From Paraburkholderia sp. BL9I2N2 (lineage in GTDB: Bacteria; Pseudomonadota; Gammaproteobacteria; Burkholderiales; Burkholderiaceae): a stretch of DNA of 64,000 bases. The translations under genes and the position numbers were made by a program. The notes under the pieces were generated by a model. That model ran no database searches. It saw only the letters and a program-made list of their open reading frames with translations, and had not been told where the DNA came from. How positions within the stretch are numbered: the first letter of the stretch is position 1; the number at the start of each line of letters is the position of its first letter. Below are positions 53,400 to 62,240 of this stretch, piece after piece. Where the stretch lies: positions 62,001-126,000 of the forward strand of contig NZ_SMGP01000003.1 in NCBI RefSeq assembly GCF_004339745.1, written 5' to 3'.

Positions 53400-54764
53400 A
53401 TGGAAGTGGTGAAGCAAGCCTGTGTAGACGGGTCATCATCAGATGACAACGCCCTCCTGCGGAAAGCCTACGCTTCGGCCCAATGGAGAATACTGCCGAT
53501 ATTGTTTGGCCTATGGATGCTGGCGTGGGTCGGTCGTTCGAACGTTGCTTTTGCGAAGTTGCAGATGGTCGTGGATCTGCGATTCAGCGAAACGGTATAT
53601 GGATTGGGCGCCGGGCTTTTCTTCGTCGGCTATGTGCTGTTCGGCGTGCCTACGACCATGCTGCAAAAAAAGTTCGGTGCACGCGCTGTGCTTGCCGGTG
53701 TCGCCGGCGGCTGGGGCATGACGAGTGTTGCGATGACGTTCGTCAATAGCGCACCGACGTTCTACGCGTTGAGGTTCCTGCTCGGTGTATTCGAGGCCGG
53801 GTTCTACCCAGGTGTAGTGTTGTACTTCAATGCGTGGTTCCCGGGGACAAGGCGTACCCGCAATTTCAGTATTTTCCACTCCGGGTCGCTCTTCTCGACC
53901 GTCATGATTGGCTTGACGGGGGGATTCGTGCTCGAGCACTTAAACGGACTGGCCGGCTTTCAGGGCTGGCGATGGATGTTCTTCACTCAAGCTATCCCAA
54001 CGATCGTGTTGGCGTGCGTCGCGTTCGCGATACTTCCGGATCTGCCCGGCGGCGCGAAGTGGCTTTCGGCGCGACAGCGTGAACTCATCGAGGACGATCT
54101 CAGGAAGAATGCCGAAACGATGGACGACATCGGCGTAGACGAGCGTCCCCTGTTACTCAACCCCGCTGTCTGGATCCTGAGCGCCGCTTACTTCTGCCTC
54201 CTTGCCGCCACCGCGGCACTGTTTTTCTTCTCCCCGACGATACTGCGTGAGGCGGGATTCGGCGGGTACAATGAGATTGGCCGTGCCGTTGCCGGTGCCT
54301 GCATTCTGGGGGCATTGGGCAATGTGCTCATCTGCAGCATCGGGGGCGCCCCGCATCGCCGCCGGCTCTTCTGTGCGCTGGCGTCGGTCTTCACTGCGGT
54401 AAGCCTCTCGGCGCTCGTGTTTGTTTGGCACAGCAGTACCACCGCGACTTTCTTCCTGCTTGTTCTTGGCTTCGCGGGAACGGGAGCTGGCATAACGCTC
54501 TTCTGGCAGATGTCTGTCGGCCTGCTCAGCGGTAAGTCGCTGATCGTTGGCGTGCCGTTAATCAGTTCCGTCGCCAATGTCGCTGGCTTCGTTACGCCCT
54601 TTGTGATCGGGTATGTTCGCGACGCAACGGGAACTTATGCGAGTGGATTCATCATGGTGGCCTGTGTCCAGGCACTTGGCGTCGTTGTTCTTCTGTTCGG
54701 CGTGCAGCGCATTGTCAGGAGGCGATCGCCGGTTGGCGATATATCGGTTAAAAGTGCAACGTGA
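53400..54764 (+). CDS. MFS transporter, anion:cation symporter (ACS) family
   Basis: A 454-residue protein with twelve hydrophobic segments. FGLWMLAWVGRSNVAFAKLQ, GAGLFFVGYVLFGVPTTMLQ, RFLLGVFEAGFYPGVVLYFN and WFPGTRRTRN are landmarks of ACS-type uptake carriers for organic anions such as tartrate, phthalate or hydroxyphenylacetate. GGAGG stands before the ATG. It follows fumarylacetoacetase by 54 bp and is the likely substrate importer of this cluster. Confidence 0.88.
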   Translation: MEVVKQACVDGSSSDDNALLRKAYASAQWRILPILFGLWMLAWVGRSNVAFAKLQMVVDLRFSETVYGLGAGLFFVGYVLFGVPTTMLQKKFGARAVLAGVAGGWGMTSVAMTFVNSAPTFYALRFLLGVFEAGFYPGVVLYFNAWFPGTRRTRNFSIFHSGSLFSTVMIGLTGGFVLEHLNGLAGFQGWRWMFFTQAIPTIVLACVAFAILPDLPGGAKWLSARQRELIEDDLRKNAETMDDIGVDERPLLLNPAVWILSAAYFCLLAATAALFFFSPTILREAGFGGYNEIGRAVAGACILGALGNVLICSIGGAPHRRRLFCALASVFTAVSLSALVFVWHSSTTATFFLLVLGFAGTGAGITLFWQMSVGLLSGKSLIVGVPLISSVANVAGFVTPFVIGYVRDATGTYASGFIMVACVQALGVVVLLFGVQRIVRRRSPVGDISVKSAT

Positions 54765-54912
54765 TTAGTCGATGCCGACGTGGGGCCGCGGCAAGTACCC
54801 GCGTTTTGCACCGAAAAGCCGTTCCGGGCACTGCGCACCTCTGAGCGGCCAGGCCTGCGATGTATTCCGACGCCCGGCCCCGCAACTGAGCCGCTAGAAT
54901 GCTTGTAGCGAC

Positions 54913-54931
54913 GCATGCTTGTTTAACATGC
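54913..54931. promoter_or_regulatory. Operator-like palindrome upstream of the TetR gene
   Basis: GCATGCTTGTTTAACATGC with GCATG/CATGC arms; it shares TGCTTGTT and TTAACAT with the element at 49799-49818. Its place before tetR suggests autoregulation. Confidence 0.5.
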
Positions 54932-55006
54932 GATCCGCGATATTGCGTGCCTCTTTGCGCAGAATTTATAATCATTTCCTTGTTTTGCTCCTCGAACGAA
55001 GGTCAC

Positions 55007-55720
55007 GTGAGCCCCAAGTCATCTATCCCGAAGAATGCGGATTACCACCATGGCAATCTGCGCAACGCGCTCATCGAAGCGGGGCGCAGCGCGCTCATGG
55101 AGGTATCGGCACAAGACTTGAGCCTGCGTTACCTCGCGCGCATGGTGGGCGTATCAGAAGCCGCGCCCTCGCGACATTTTGCGGGTATCGACGAACTGCT
55201 GGCCACGATCGCGGCAAGCGGCTATCGTGACCTCGCTGCGCTGCGCGTTGCGATCCGTGATAGCGAGGATACGGCGCTTGCCAAAGCGTACCGGATGATG
55301 CGGGTGTATGTTGAGTTCGCGCAGCGCCACAATGGGCTGTTCGGTCTGATGATCGGGCCTCGCATCGTGGCGCATCAAGCGTATCCAGAACTCGCCGAGG
55401 AAAGTAACAGGTCGTTCGGGTTGTTTTCCGAGACGATCGAGGCGCTGGCTATCGAGAGTGGTTGGGCCCACTCCGATCTCAAACTCGTGACCCATACCGC
55501 GTGGAGTACGGAGCATGGTCTCGCCACACTGCTCCTGGCCAACCGCGCGCCGCGCGCGGACACGAAAGTGGCGATACCCAAGTTGATCGACTTCGTCGTG
55601 ATGACACTACTTGGCGCCATCACGGCGGGTCCGGATCATCTCCAGAGCGTGATTCAGCAATGCGCGCCCCTTCAGAAGCCAGCGGTTACACGCACGGCTC
55701 GAAAGCGCGCCAAAGCGTAG
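55007..55720 (+). CDS. TetR family regulator with WHG-type C-terminal domain
   Basis: A 237-residue regulator. The start is probably GTG at 55007, giving MSPKSSIPKNADYHHGNLRN; the upstream frame is AT-rich promoter DNA. HTH: LSLRYLARMVGVSEAAPSRH, a typical TetR-WHG N-terminus. Ligand domain: RMMRVYVEFAQRHNGLFGLM and TAWSTEHGLATLLLANRAP, close to the WHG motif region. It closes the plus-strand cluster and is the natural candidate for binding the ATGTTAAC-type palindromes; that is inferred. Confidence 0.82.
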   Translation: MSPKSSIPKNADYHHGNLRNALIEAGRSALMEVSAQDLSLRYLARMVGVSEAAPSRHFAGIDELLATIAASGYRDLAALRVAIRDSEDTALAKAYRMMRVYVEFAQRHNGLFGLMIGPRIVAHQAYPELAEESNRSFGLFSETIEALAIESGWAHSDLKLVTHTAWSTEHGLATLLLANRAPRADTKVAIPKLIDFVVMTLLGAITAGPDHLQSVIQQCAPLQKPAVTRTARKRAKA

Positions 55721-55853
55721 TTGTCGTCGCTATCGAGAACGCGGCACCGGTGACGCGCTCTGGAATATCGTTTTGAACGCGCCTTAGGCCGACAATCGAC
55801 CCGCAACGTTCTTTCCGTTTTCTCCGAAGCACACACCGCGAGCGCACCGCAGC

Positions 55854-56150
55854 TCATATCGGGACAACTTCCATGACCAACACCGGCGATGTGGTTTCAA
55901 TCACGCGCTCAAGTCCCAAACCTGAACCCTGGAGCAGTTTTTCGAATTCAGCTCCTGTACGCTCCCGCGCGGTACCGAACATGGCCATCATCTGCGTGTC
56001 GATCAGATAACCGCTCGGCCGTCCGATCGCCGGGTCGGGCTCGAGGATCTGCTCCACGATCAGTAAGCGCGCGCTTCGGGTCATTGCGGCACGGCAGTTG
56101 CGAAGAATTCGAATGCAATCTTCGTCGGACCAGGTCTCATAAGCTGCCAC
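55854..56150 (-). pseudogene. C-terminal fragment of an O-methyltransferase
   Basis: The 98-codon frame shows WSDEDCIRILRNCRAAMTRS, LLIVEQILEPDP, DTQMMAMFGTARERTGAEFE, which is the end of SAM-dependent O-methyltransferases of the hydroxyneurosporene type (about 340 residues). The SAM-binding core before HDWSDED is gone, and the first codons (MAAYET) are not family-like. Likely not functional. Confidence 0.7.
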
Positions 56151-56317
56151 TAGAAGTCCGATAGGAATCGATATTTTCGGCTACTGGCATCCCGCCGTCA
56201 TCAAAGGGCGGGCGTACCAACCCCGCTGATGGCGATGATCCGACTCGACTCCATCACGCGATCGTTCACACCTTAACCGTCTGAAACTACGTCTCGGACA
56301 GCGACAGCAACTAGGCG

Positions 56318-56695
56318 TCAGCCAATACGATCTCGAACGACAGCATCGCATGGCAGAAGCCTATGGACCTCGTCGAGCTCTTTCGCGTGATGAGCTCCCC
56401 ATTCGATCAGAGAATCCAGGATGGGCCGCAGGCTTGCGCCAAGCGGGGTGAGCAGGTATTCGATCCCTTGACTGTCCCCAGCGCTGGGCTGCCGGCTCAC
56501 CACTCCGTGTTCCTCTAGCGCTCGCAGCTGCTCGATCAACACCTTCTGCGAGATGCCGGCAATGCGCTTCTCCAGCTCGCACGTGCGTTGTGGGCCATCC
56601 AGCAGCACATAGAGGATGACCGCCTTCCAGCGCCCTGAAAGGACGGCTAGCGCTCGCTCGCCCGGCAAGCCCGGTAGCTTGTTGATGATCTTCAT
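56318..56695 (-). CDS. HxlR family transcriptional regulator
   Basis: A 125-residue winged-helix protein: LSGRWKAVILYVLLDGPQRT, CELEKRIAGISQKVLIEQLR and ALEEHGVVSRQ, then YLLTPLGASLRPIL. It lacks the usual N-terminal Cys-P segment of some HxlR sensors; Cys residues are at CELEK and in the C-terminal tail. It is divergent from the old-yellow-enzyme gene and probably controls it as a response to electrophiles or oxidants, as known for similar pairs. Confidence 0.85.
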   Translation of the reverse strand: MKIINKLPGLPGERALAVLSGRWKAVILYVLLDGPQRTCELEKRIAGISQKVLIEQLRALEEHGVVSRQPSAGDSQGIEYLLTPLGASLRPILDSLIEWGAHHAKELDEVHRLLPCDAVVRDRIG

Positions 56696-56750
56696 TTGCT
56701 AACCACTGACCAAACGGTGTGTAGAGGGGGCGACTACCGAAAAGTAAGCT

Positions 56751-56770
56751 TTCGATTGTAACCAATCGAA
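56751..56770. promoter_or_regulatory. Perfect inverted repeat between HxlR and OYE genes
   Basis: TTCGATTG-TAAC-CAATCGAA, 8-bp arms with no mismatch, directly before the ribosome site GGAAG of the OYE gene. It is the best operator candidate for the HxlR protein; an mRNA hairpin is the alternative. Confidence 0.55.
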
Positions 56771-56779
56771 GGAAGACAT

Positions 56780-57934
56780 ATGGCCAACCTGTTCGAATCT
56801 CAAGTCCTTGCCGGCATCGTTCCGCTGAAGAATCGCATTGTCCTGGCGCCCATGACTCGCACGCGGACGTCCGATCGCGATGTCCCCAATGAACTGATGG
56901 GTACCTATTATGGGCAGCGGGCCGGTGCCGGCCTGATCGTGACCGAGGCCACCGACGTTGCACCATCCAGCAAAGGCTACGCCTTGACGCCCGGCATCTA
57001 CACAGAAGCCCAGCGGCAGGGCTGGCGTTGGGTGACCGATGAAGTTCACCGGCATGACGGTACGATATTTTTGCAGATATGGCATGTCGGCAGGATGGCG
57101 CATCCGTCGATCATGCCGAATGGCGAGCCCCCTTGGGGGGTAACCGGGGAACGGGCTGAGCATTCCGATGTGTTTGCCCACGACGCCGATGGCAAGTTGG
57201 GCTTCATTCGTGCAGGCACGCCAAGGCGCCTCAGCACCGATGAAGTGTCGGCTTTGGTCGGCACCTTTTCCCAGGCCTTCGCCAACGCCCGGCAGGCCGG
57301 TTTCGATGGTGTCGAAATCCACGGAGCCAACGGTTATCTGTTCGACCAGTTCATGAACTCGGCGCTCAACACCCGTGACGACCGCTACGGAGGCAGCAAT
57401 GTCGAGGATCGCACGCGATTTCTGATGGAAGTCGTTGAAGCGGCGGTGCGTGAATTGGGTCCGGGGCGCGTCGGTGTTCGGTTGTCTCCGTTCGGCAAGT
57501 ACAACTCCATGCCGGCGGACCCTCTTGCCGAGGAAACCCTGCTGTACGTGGCAGAGCAATTGGGTCGCCGCGGGGTCGCCTACATGCATCTGGTCTACCA
57601 GCTCATGCCTGCGGGAAACATGGAGAGCAGCGAGTTCAAGGAACGGCACATCGACCACGTTTTGCTCGCCAAGGTTCGCGCCGCTTTTCCCGGCGCGATC
57701 ATCTGGTGCGGCGGCTTCACGAACCGCGAGAGCGCTCAGGCTGCGCTCGACACCGGGCTAGTGGACCTGATCGCCTTCGGCAGACCCTACATCGCAAACC
57801 CGGACCTGGCGGAGCGGCTCAAGCATGGCTGGCCGCTAGCCGAAGCCGACCCATCGACCTTCTATACCCGCCGCGGTGAAGTGGGCTACACGGACTTCCC
57901 CGCCTATTCGGTCGAGCGCGCGGAAAGTCGTTGA
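56780..57934 (+). CDS. Old yellow enzyme family alkene reductase
   Basis: A 384-residue FMN enzyme of the classical NemA/OYE group. FMN segment RIVLAPMTRTRTSDRDVPNE, LIVTEATDVAPSSKG, LQIWHVGRMAHPS, the substrate pair in EIHGANGYLFDQF (His and Asn two residues apart by HxxN), RYGGSNVEDRTRF and ICGG-like IIWCGGFT near the FMN phosphate. It reduces activated C=C bonds of enones, nitro-alkenes and maleimides with NAD(P)H. Transcribed divergently from HxlR. An MFS exporter follows 132 bp downstream and may share the transcript. Confidence 0.9.
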   Translation: MANLFESQVLAGIVPLKNRIVLAPMTRTRTSDRDVPNELMGTYYGQRAGAGLIVTEATDVAPSSKGYALTPGIYTEAQRQGWRWVTDEVHRHDGTIFLQIWHVGRMAHPSIMPNGEPPWGVTGERAEHSDVFAHDADGKLGFIRAGTPRRLSTDEVSALVGTFSQAFANARQAGFDGVEIHGANGYLFDQFMNSALNTRDDRYGGSNVEDRTRFLMEVVEAAVRELGPGRVGVRLSPFGKYNSMPADPLAEETLLYVAEQLGRRGVAYMHLVYQLMPAGNMESSEFKERHIDHVLLAKVRAAFPGAIIWCGGFTNRESAQAALDTGLVDLIAFGRPYIANPDLAERLKHGWPLAEADPSTFYTRRGEVGYTDFPAYSVERAESR

Positions 57935-58066
57935 AGTGCGGGGTCCCAGCCTTGGCAGAGGAGCCCGGCGTGGGCTTCGATGCAGGAGTCGTGATCGCAA
58001 CAAACGAATTCAATCGAGTCTCTGGGTTTGGAACAGCTTCGTAACCCACGCACATGAGAGAACAGA

Positions 58067-59254
58067 ATGGCTACACCCGCAGCGTCAACTGAAATAGACG
58101 TATCAACAAAACTCCCAGTATTGGGATTACTTGCATTGGCCACAGCCTGCTTCATTGGAATGATGACCGAGGCAATGCCGGCCGGATTGTTGCCGCAGAT
58201 TGGCGCGGATTTGAATGTTTCGGAAGCGCTGACTGGGCAGCTCGTCACTGCCTATGCGATTGGCTCGATAATCGCAGCTATCCCCTTGACGGCCATGACA
58301 CGCGGATGGCGTAGAAGGTCAGTGCTGCTGCTGGCCATCGGTGGCTTCTTCGTGCTGAATACTGTGACGGCCCTGTCGACGAACTACGCGATTACGCTCG
58401 CAGCACGGTTCTTCGCTGGGGTCTTCGCTGGCCTGCTTTGGGCTCTTGTTGCGGGTCACGCCAGTCGCATGGCCCCCGAACATCTGCGCGGCCGCGCCAT
58501 CGCGATAGCGATGGTAGGCGCACCAATCGCACTGTCGCTTGGTATCCCGCTCAGCACCGTCCTCGGACAGGCTGTTGGCTGGCGCTCCGCCTTTGGCGTC
58601 ATGAGCGCCCTGACAGTTCTGTTGCTGGCGTGGGTACGCTTTGGCGTACCCGACTTTCCGGGCCTCGCCGCAAGTCGCCACCTGTCCATCAGCAAAGTGT
58701 TTGGCATTCCGGGTGTGAAGCCTGTGCTGATCGTCACGCTCGCGTATGCGATGTCCCACAACGTCATCTATACCTACATCTCGCCGTTCCTCGCCTCGTC
58801 AGGCATGTCGGGCAACGTGCAAACAGCATTGTTCGTCTTCGGCGTGAGTGCTCTCGTCGGCATCTGGATTATCGGCGTCCTCGTTGACCAGTGGCTGCGA
58901 GAACTCGTCCTTGCTAGCGTCGCTATGTTCTGCTTCGCCTCCGCAGCAATGTTCATCTGGCAAGAGTCTCCTTTCGTAATCTATGCGAGCATCGCAGCGT
59001 GGGGGCTTAGCTTCGGCGGTGCCGGAACGCTGTATCAGAATGCATCCGCAAATGCTGCTGGCGAGGCGGCTGATGTCGCACAGTCGATATTCGTCACTTG
59101 CTGGAATATAGCAATTGCAGGCGGCGGCCTGGTCGGTGGCGCGATGCTTACGACGCTTGGCGCTCGTTACCTGCCTGGCGTGATTGCTCTTCTGCTCGTG
59201 CCGACATTTCTGGTGGTCTGGTTCGGTCGCCGCCACGCCTTTCCGGCAAAGTGA
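58067..59254 (+). CDS. MFS transporter, DHA1/AraJ-like exporter
   Basis: A 395-residue protein with twelve membrane segments. FIGMMTEAMPAGLLPQIGAD is the standard helix-1 segment of DHA1 arabinose/drug exporters; LVTAYAIGSIIAAIPLTAMT, RFFAGVFAGLLWALVAGHAS and the motif A-like GWRRRSVLLL follow. With the HxlR-OYE pair upstream it fits a stress-linked efflux role. Substrate unknown. Confidence 0.87.
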   Translation: MATPAASTEIDVSTKLPVLGLLALATACFIGMMTEAMPAGLLPQIGADLNVSEALTGQLVTAYAIGSIIAAIPLTAMTRGWRRRSVLLLAIGGFFVLNTVTALSTNYAITLAARFFAGVFAGLLWALVAGHASRMAPEHLRGRAIAIAMVGAPIALSLGIPLSTVLGQAVGWRSAFGVMSALTVLLLAWVRFGVPDFPGLAASRHLSISKVFGIPGVKPVLIVTLAYAMSHNVIYTYISPFLASSGMSGNVQTALFVFGVSALVGIWIIGVLVDQWLRELVLASVAMFCFASAAMFIWQESPFVIYASIAAWGLSFGGAGTLYQNASANAAGEAADVAQSIFVTCWNIAIAGGGLVGGAMLTTLGARYLPGVIALLLVPTFLVVWFGRRHAFPAK

Positions 59255-59575
59255 CGAACCTGGAAACGCTATCTGGGGTGGCGCAAACGTTCGAACGTCT
59301 GCATGAAGGCATGGATTAACGTCCCAATGTGGCCGACTTCCGCCCTACGAGCGATCGGCCGTAGCCAACCCTTCCCGAACGCTCGACAACCAGTGGGCGT
59401 ATTTCTCTTTTCGGAGGTGCGATGCTCATTCGAGGCGCTGGCGCCTGACTTTCTTCTCTTTGTACAGTGGCCTTCTTCCGGTGACTGGACTAAGGCAAAA
59501 TAAACGCGGAAGTCACGCGCGACCGGCGGTATCGCACCGCTCGCGTTGCGCCAATCGGACGCGTGGAGATGCGCT
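59255..59575. other. Intergenic stretch
   Basis: No supported gene. One short plus-strand frame (59303-59503) has no ribosome site and no recognisable product. Confidence 0.5.
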
Positions 59576-59875
59576 ATGGAAAACCTCTTGAGAAACTGCT
59601 CGACGCTTGCCGCGTTGACGCTCCTGCTGACTGGATATGCCGCCGCCGGCGTGCCACATCTGAGCCCAACGGAGTGCCGTGACCTGGCCGCGATTAGAAG
59701 CAACGCGCCTCGGACGAAGTCGCAACACCAAAGCGAGCTTTCGGCCCTGAGGAAAGCGGGCTACAACCCATCACCTTGGCACAACGACCCACACTACCCA
59801 GCGAATCTACACGCGGCGCAGCGCCAGGTCGACCATTGGTTCGAAGCGGAATGCAAGCAGTCACATCCCAAGTGA
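59576..59875 (+). CDS. DUF4148 domain periplasmic protein
   Basis: A 99-residue exported protein: signal STLAALTLLLTGYAAA, then SELSALRKAGYNPSPWHNDP and HYPANLHAAQRQVDHWFE. The L-KAGYNP---DPHYP pattern is DUF4148, a family abundant in Burkholderiales with unknown function. I chose ATG 59576 because GGAG lies before it; an ATG ten codons earlier adds nothing signal-like. Two Cys in the mature part (TECRD, AECKQ) could form a disulfide. Confidence 0.75.
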   Translation: MENLLRNCSTLAALTLLLTGYAAAGVPHLSPTECRDLAAIRSNAPRTKSQHQSELSALRKAGYNPSPWHNDPHYPANLHAAQRQVDHWFEAECKQSHPK

Positions 59876-60005
59876 GAGGCCCCCGGAGCCACTACGGACC
59901 TCCTCGGACTTAGCGCGCAGCGCTGATCTCTTGCAGCGTGGGCTGCACGTTGTTTTGCGAGGAGAAAAGTTGAGCACGCTTGGTGAGGAACCGGAAGCGA
60001 ATTCA

Positions 60006-60031
60006 AAGGGGCCCCTCGTTGGCGGGGCCTT
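60006..60031 (-). terminator. Terminator hairpin after the double-glycine peptide gene
   Basis: On the minus strand AAGGCCCC-GCCAACGA-GGGGCC-CCTT followed by TGAATT, 25 bp beyond the stop codon at 60056. Strong GC stem, short T content. Confidence 0.5.
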
Positions 60032-60055
60032 GAGCTACGAAACACCGTGTTTCTG

Positions 60056-60241
60056 TTAGTACGTCACAGAAGCCCCACTGCCAGTAAAACTGTGCTGGGT
60101 AGGAGCGTCATTTGCATAGTCTGAAACGGCCTGGATGATGTTCACGATCTGTTGCGGCAACCTGCCGCCGCTGACGGCGGTCATTGCAGTACGATCCATC
60201 TCAACGGCTACGGGGAGGTCTTTGATTGCCAGCGTGTTCAT
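60056..60241 (-). CDS. Double-glycine leader peptide, RiPP/bacteriocin-precursor-like, 61 aa
   Basis: The product is MNTLAIKDLPVAVEMDRTAM, then TAVSGG (Gly25-Gly26), then a 35-residue segment RLPQQIVNIIQAVSDYANDA, PTQHSFTGSGASVTY. The IKDL-x(5-7)-MD-x-AM-AV-GG pattern is what I recognise from small Burkholderiales proteins with double-glycine leaders. The putative core is Ser/Thr/Gln/Asn-rich with no Cys, so lanthionine chemistry is not expected. GGAG precedes the ATG and a terminator follows, so it is a stand-alone transcription unit. No peptidase-ABC exporter, modification enzyme or obvious immunity gene is in the window. Function unknown. Confidence 0.65.
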   Translation of the reverse strand: MNTLAIKDLPVAVEMDRTAMTAVSGGRLPQQIVNIIQAVSDYANDAPTQHSFTGSGASVTY

Positions 60242-61035
60242 TTCGATTCTCCAAGGGGAAATTAGTCAGTCAGGAATGTCAGAGCCTGTTTTGAGGGTGT
60301 CGCCACTCCTCGATGAGGTTCAACGCAAAGTGCGTGCCAAAACGGTGGCGTCGCGGTAAGCGATCACACAACTAGTTGAAAATATTGGAATTTTAATGAC
60401 GATCAGTGCAAATTGATAGAGAGACGTGCGCGCTGCGGCTGGTGGGTCGGATCCAACTCTCCGTCTGGCGCTGTGGGTTAGATCGCAACACATGCGGTCC
60501 GCCTACGTATTCCGTGTTTGTACGATGTCCTCAAGACTTGGAATCCGATCGAAGCCTGACGACAATGGGTCTGTCGCGGACAGTCTCGCTTTCCTGCTGG
60601 ACTGCTATGACCACCATAGTGCTGTGGCCTACGATGGCGAAACTGCGCCCAGACTCCTTCGTACCGGGCTTTTGAAATCACTTTCCTTGACGAGAACCTG
60701 CCCGACATAAAAGGCAGTGCTGTCGCATGGTCGCTGAGGGAAACGCCGATTCGCTCCGCGGCTTTCCTCGTTTCAATGACGACAGACGCTTTGTCTATTT
60801 GCAGAAGCCGTTCTCCTGCGAGCCACTCATGCAGGTCATCGAACACGCTCGCTGCCGCAGCGATGCGAATACTCGCCAAGCCGCCTAGACCAACTGTTGT
60901 CGACGGAAGCGCACACAACCCATAGTCGGAGGTTCAACGGCAAGCCTCTTGGGCCTGATTGAATTTCGCGCGTCTGTCGCATCGCACTCGCGCGATGCGC
61001 ACTCGACGCCGGTATCCCGCGATTTCACACGCGGC
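60242..61035. other. Intergenic region without a supported gene
   Basis: About 800 nt. A minus-strand frame (60478-60918) has a protein-like middle (DDLHEWLAGERLLQIDKASV, VIETRKAAERIG) but its second half is composition noise and no ribosome site is clear; it may be a remnant. Confidence 0.4.
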
Positions 61036-62022
61036 TCAGGCGAGCTCTTCCAGATCGCTGGCTGACTCTTCACCCACTGCGTGCACCGATCGCTCGATGA
61101 CGTGAAGCTTCGGTGTACGGTCGATCACCAGTCCGAGCACGTCGGGACGGCTGTAGTGACCACGCGAGTCCATCATGCGTTTGCGCTTGTCGATCTGCCA
61201 GAAATCCAGATCTGCGATGATCTCTCCCTCTCCTTGACGCAGCGGCGCGCCACCCATGTACTCGCCGTCCGGCGAAACAATGGCGGTGAAACAGCCGCTG
61301 GAGATCGGGCCAATCTGGGTTGTATTGGTATCCTGCAGAATCTGCTGTTGCTGTTCGGGCGTCAGCCAGGCGGTCGCGTTGACCACAAAGGCACCCGCCT
61401 CCAGCGCATGCTGGCGGATGTTCACGGAGATTTGCTCCGAGAAAAGATCACCGGCGAACGAACCCGGATACATGGCCGAATGGATTTCCTCACCATCTGC
61501 CATCAGCGCGTAACGTGCGAGCGGGTTGTAGTGCTCCCAGCAGGCCAACTGGCCGACGCGGCCCACGGCGGTATCGATTGCTCGCAGGCCTGAGCCGTCG
61601 CCCATTCCCCAGACCATTCGCTCGTGATAAGTCGGCGACAGCTTCCGGCGCCGCTGCACGAGCGTGCCGTCGGCATCGAACAGCAGTTGCGTGTTGTAGA
61701 TCGTGCCGCCATCGCGTTCATTGACGCCAATCGACACCACCATTCCGGCCTGGCGTGCGGCCTCGCCGATTGCGCGAGTCGCGTCCGAGGGGACAGTCAC
61801 CGCCTGCTCGAGCAGCTTGTAATGCTCGGCACCCATTGCAAATGGCGATTCGATGAACGAGAAGTACGGATAATAGGGAACTACGGTCTCAGGGAACGTC
61901 GCGAACTGGACGCCCTGCTTGCCGAGCTCCAGAATTTTTCTGACGACTTTATCGACGGTGCCGTCCCGGCTATAGAGGACAGGCGCGATCTGAACGGCTG
62001 CGGCGCGGATGATTTTCGACAT
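61036..62022 (-). CDS. Nitrilase
   Basis: A 328-residue carbon-nitrogen hydrolase. The catalytic triad is visible: Glu45 in FATFPETVVPYYPYFS, Lys in RRRKLSPTYHER and Cys in GQLACWEHYNPLARY; a second structural Glu lies in WEH. The YYPYFSFI and HSAMYPGSFAGD segments place it among true nitrilases (arylacetonitrile/aliphatic type), which turn nitriles into acids and ammonia. It is divergent from the GlxA-type regulator at 62241, which probably controls it. Confidence 0.9.
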   Translation of the reverse strand: MSKIIRAAAVQIAPVLYSRDGTVDKVVRKILELGKQGVQFATFPETVVPYYPYFSFIESPFAMGAEHYKLLEQAVTVPSDATRAIGEAARQAGMVVSIGVNERDGGTIYNTQLLFDADGTLVQRRRKLSPTYHERMVWGMGDGSGLRAIDTAVGRVGQLACWEHYNPLARYALMADGEEIHSAMYPGSFAGDLFSEQISVNIRQHALEAGAFVVNATAWLTPEQQQQILQDTNTTQIGPISSGCFTAIVSPDGEYMGGAPLRQGEGEIIADLDFWQIDKRKRMMDSRGHYSRPDVLGLVIDRTPKLHVIERSVHAVGEESASDLEELA

Positions 62023-62240
62023 GATGGTGTTCCTTTCGCTGGCTGCGAGGCGGATGAGAGAAGTGCTTGTACCTTAACGTCGCAGGCCGCTACGATGTAT
62101 GTCGTTGTTGCCACCATTCATGACATCCGTCGCTCGCGCGCAGAAAGCTCGCAGCTCGGAATCATTAGTTGCTATTTGGGAATTCGACCCATACGGCGCT
62201 CATTCACAGCACGTTCATGTTGCGAACGGCAGGATCAGAC

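Noticed and set aside
51927..53417. Minus-strand open frame of 496 codons
   Set aside because: Antisense of fumarylacetoacetase, which has all metal and catalytic residues; the reverse product shows no motif.
59303..59503. Plus-strand frame of 66 codons between the MFS and DUF4148 genes
   Set aside because: No ribosome site, no recognisable pattern.
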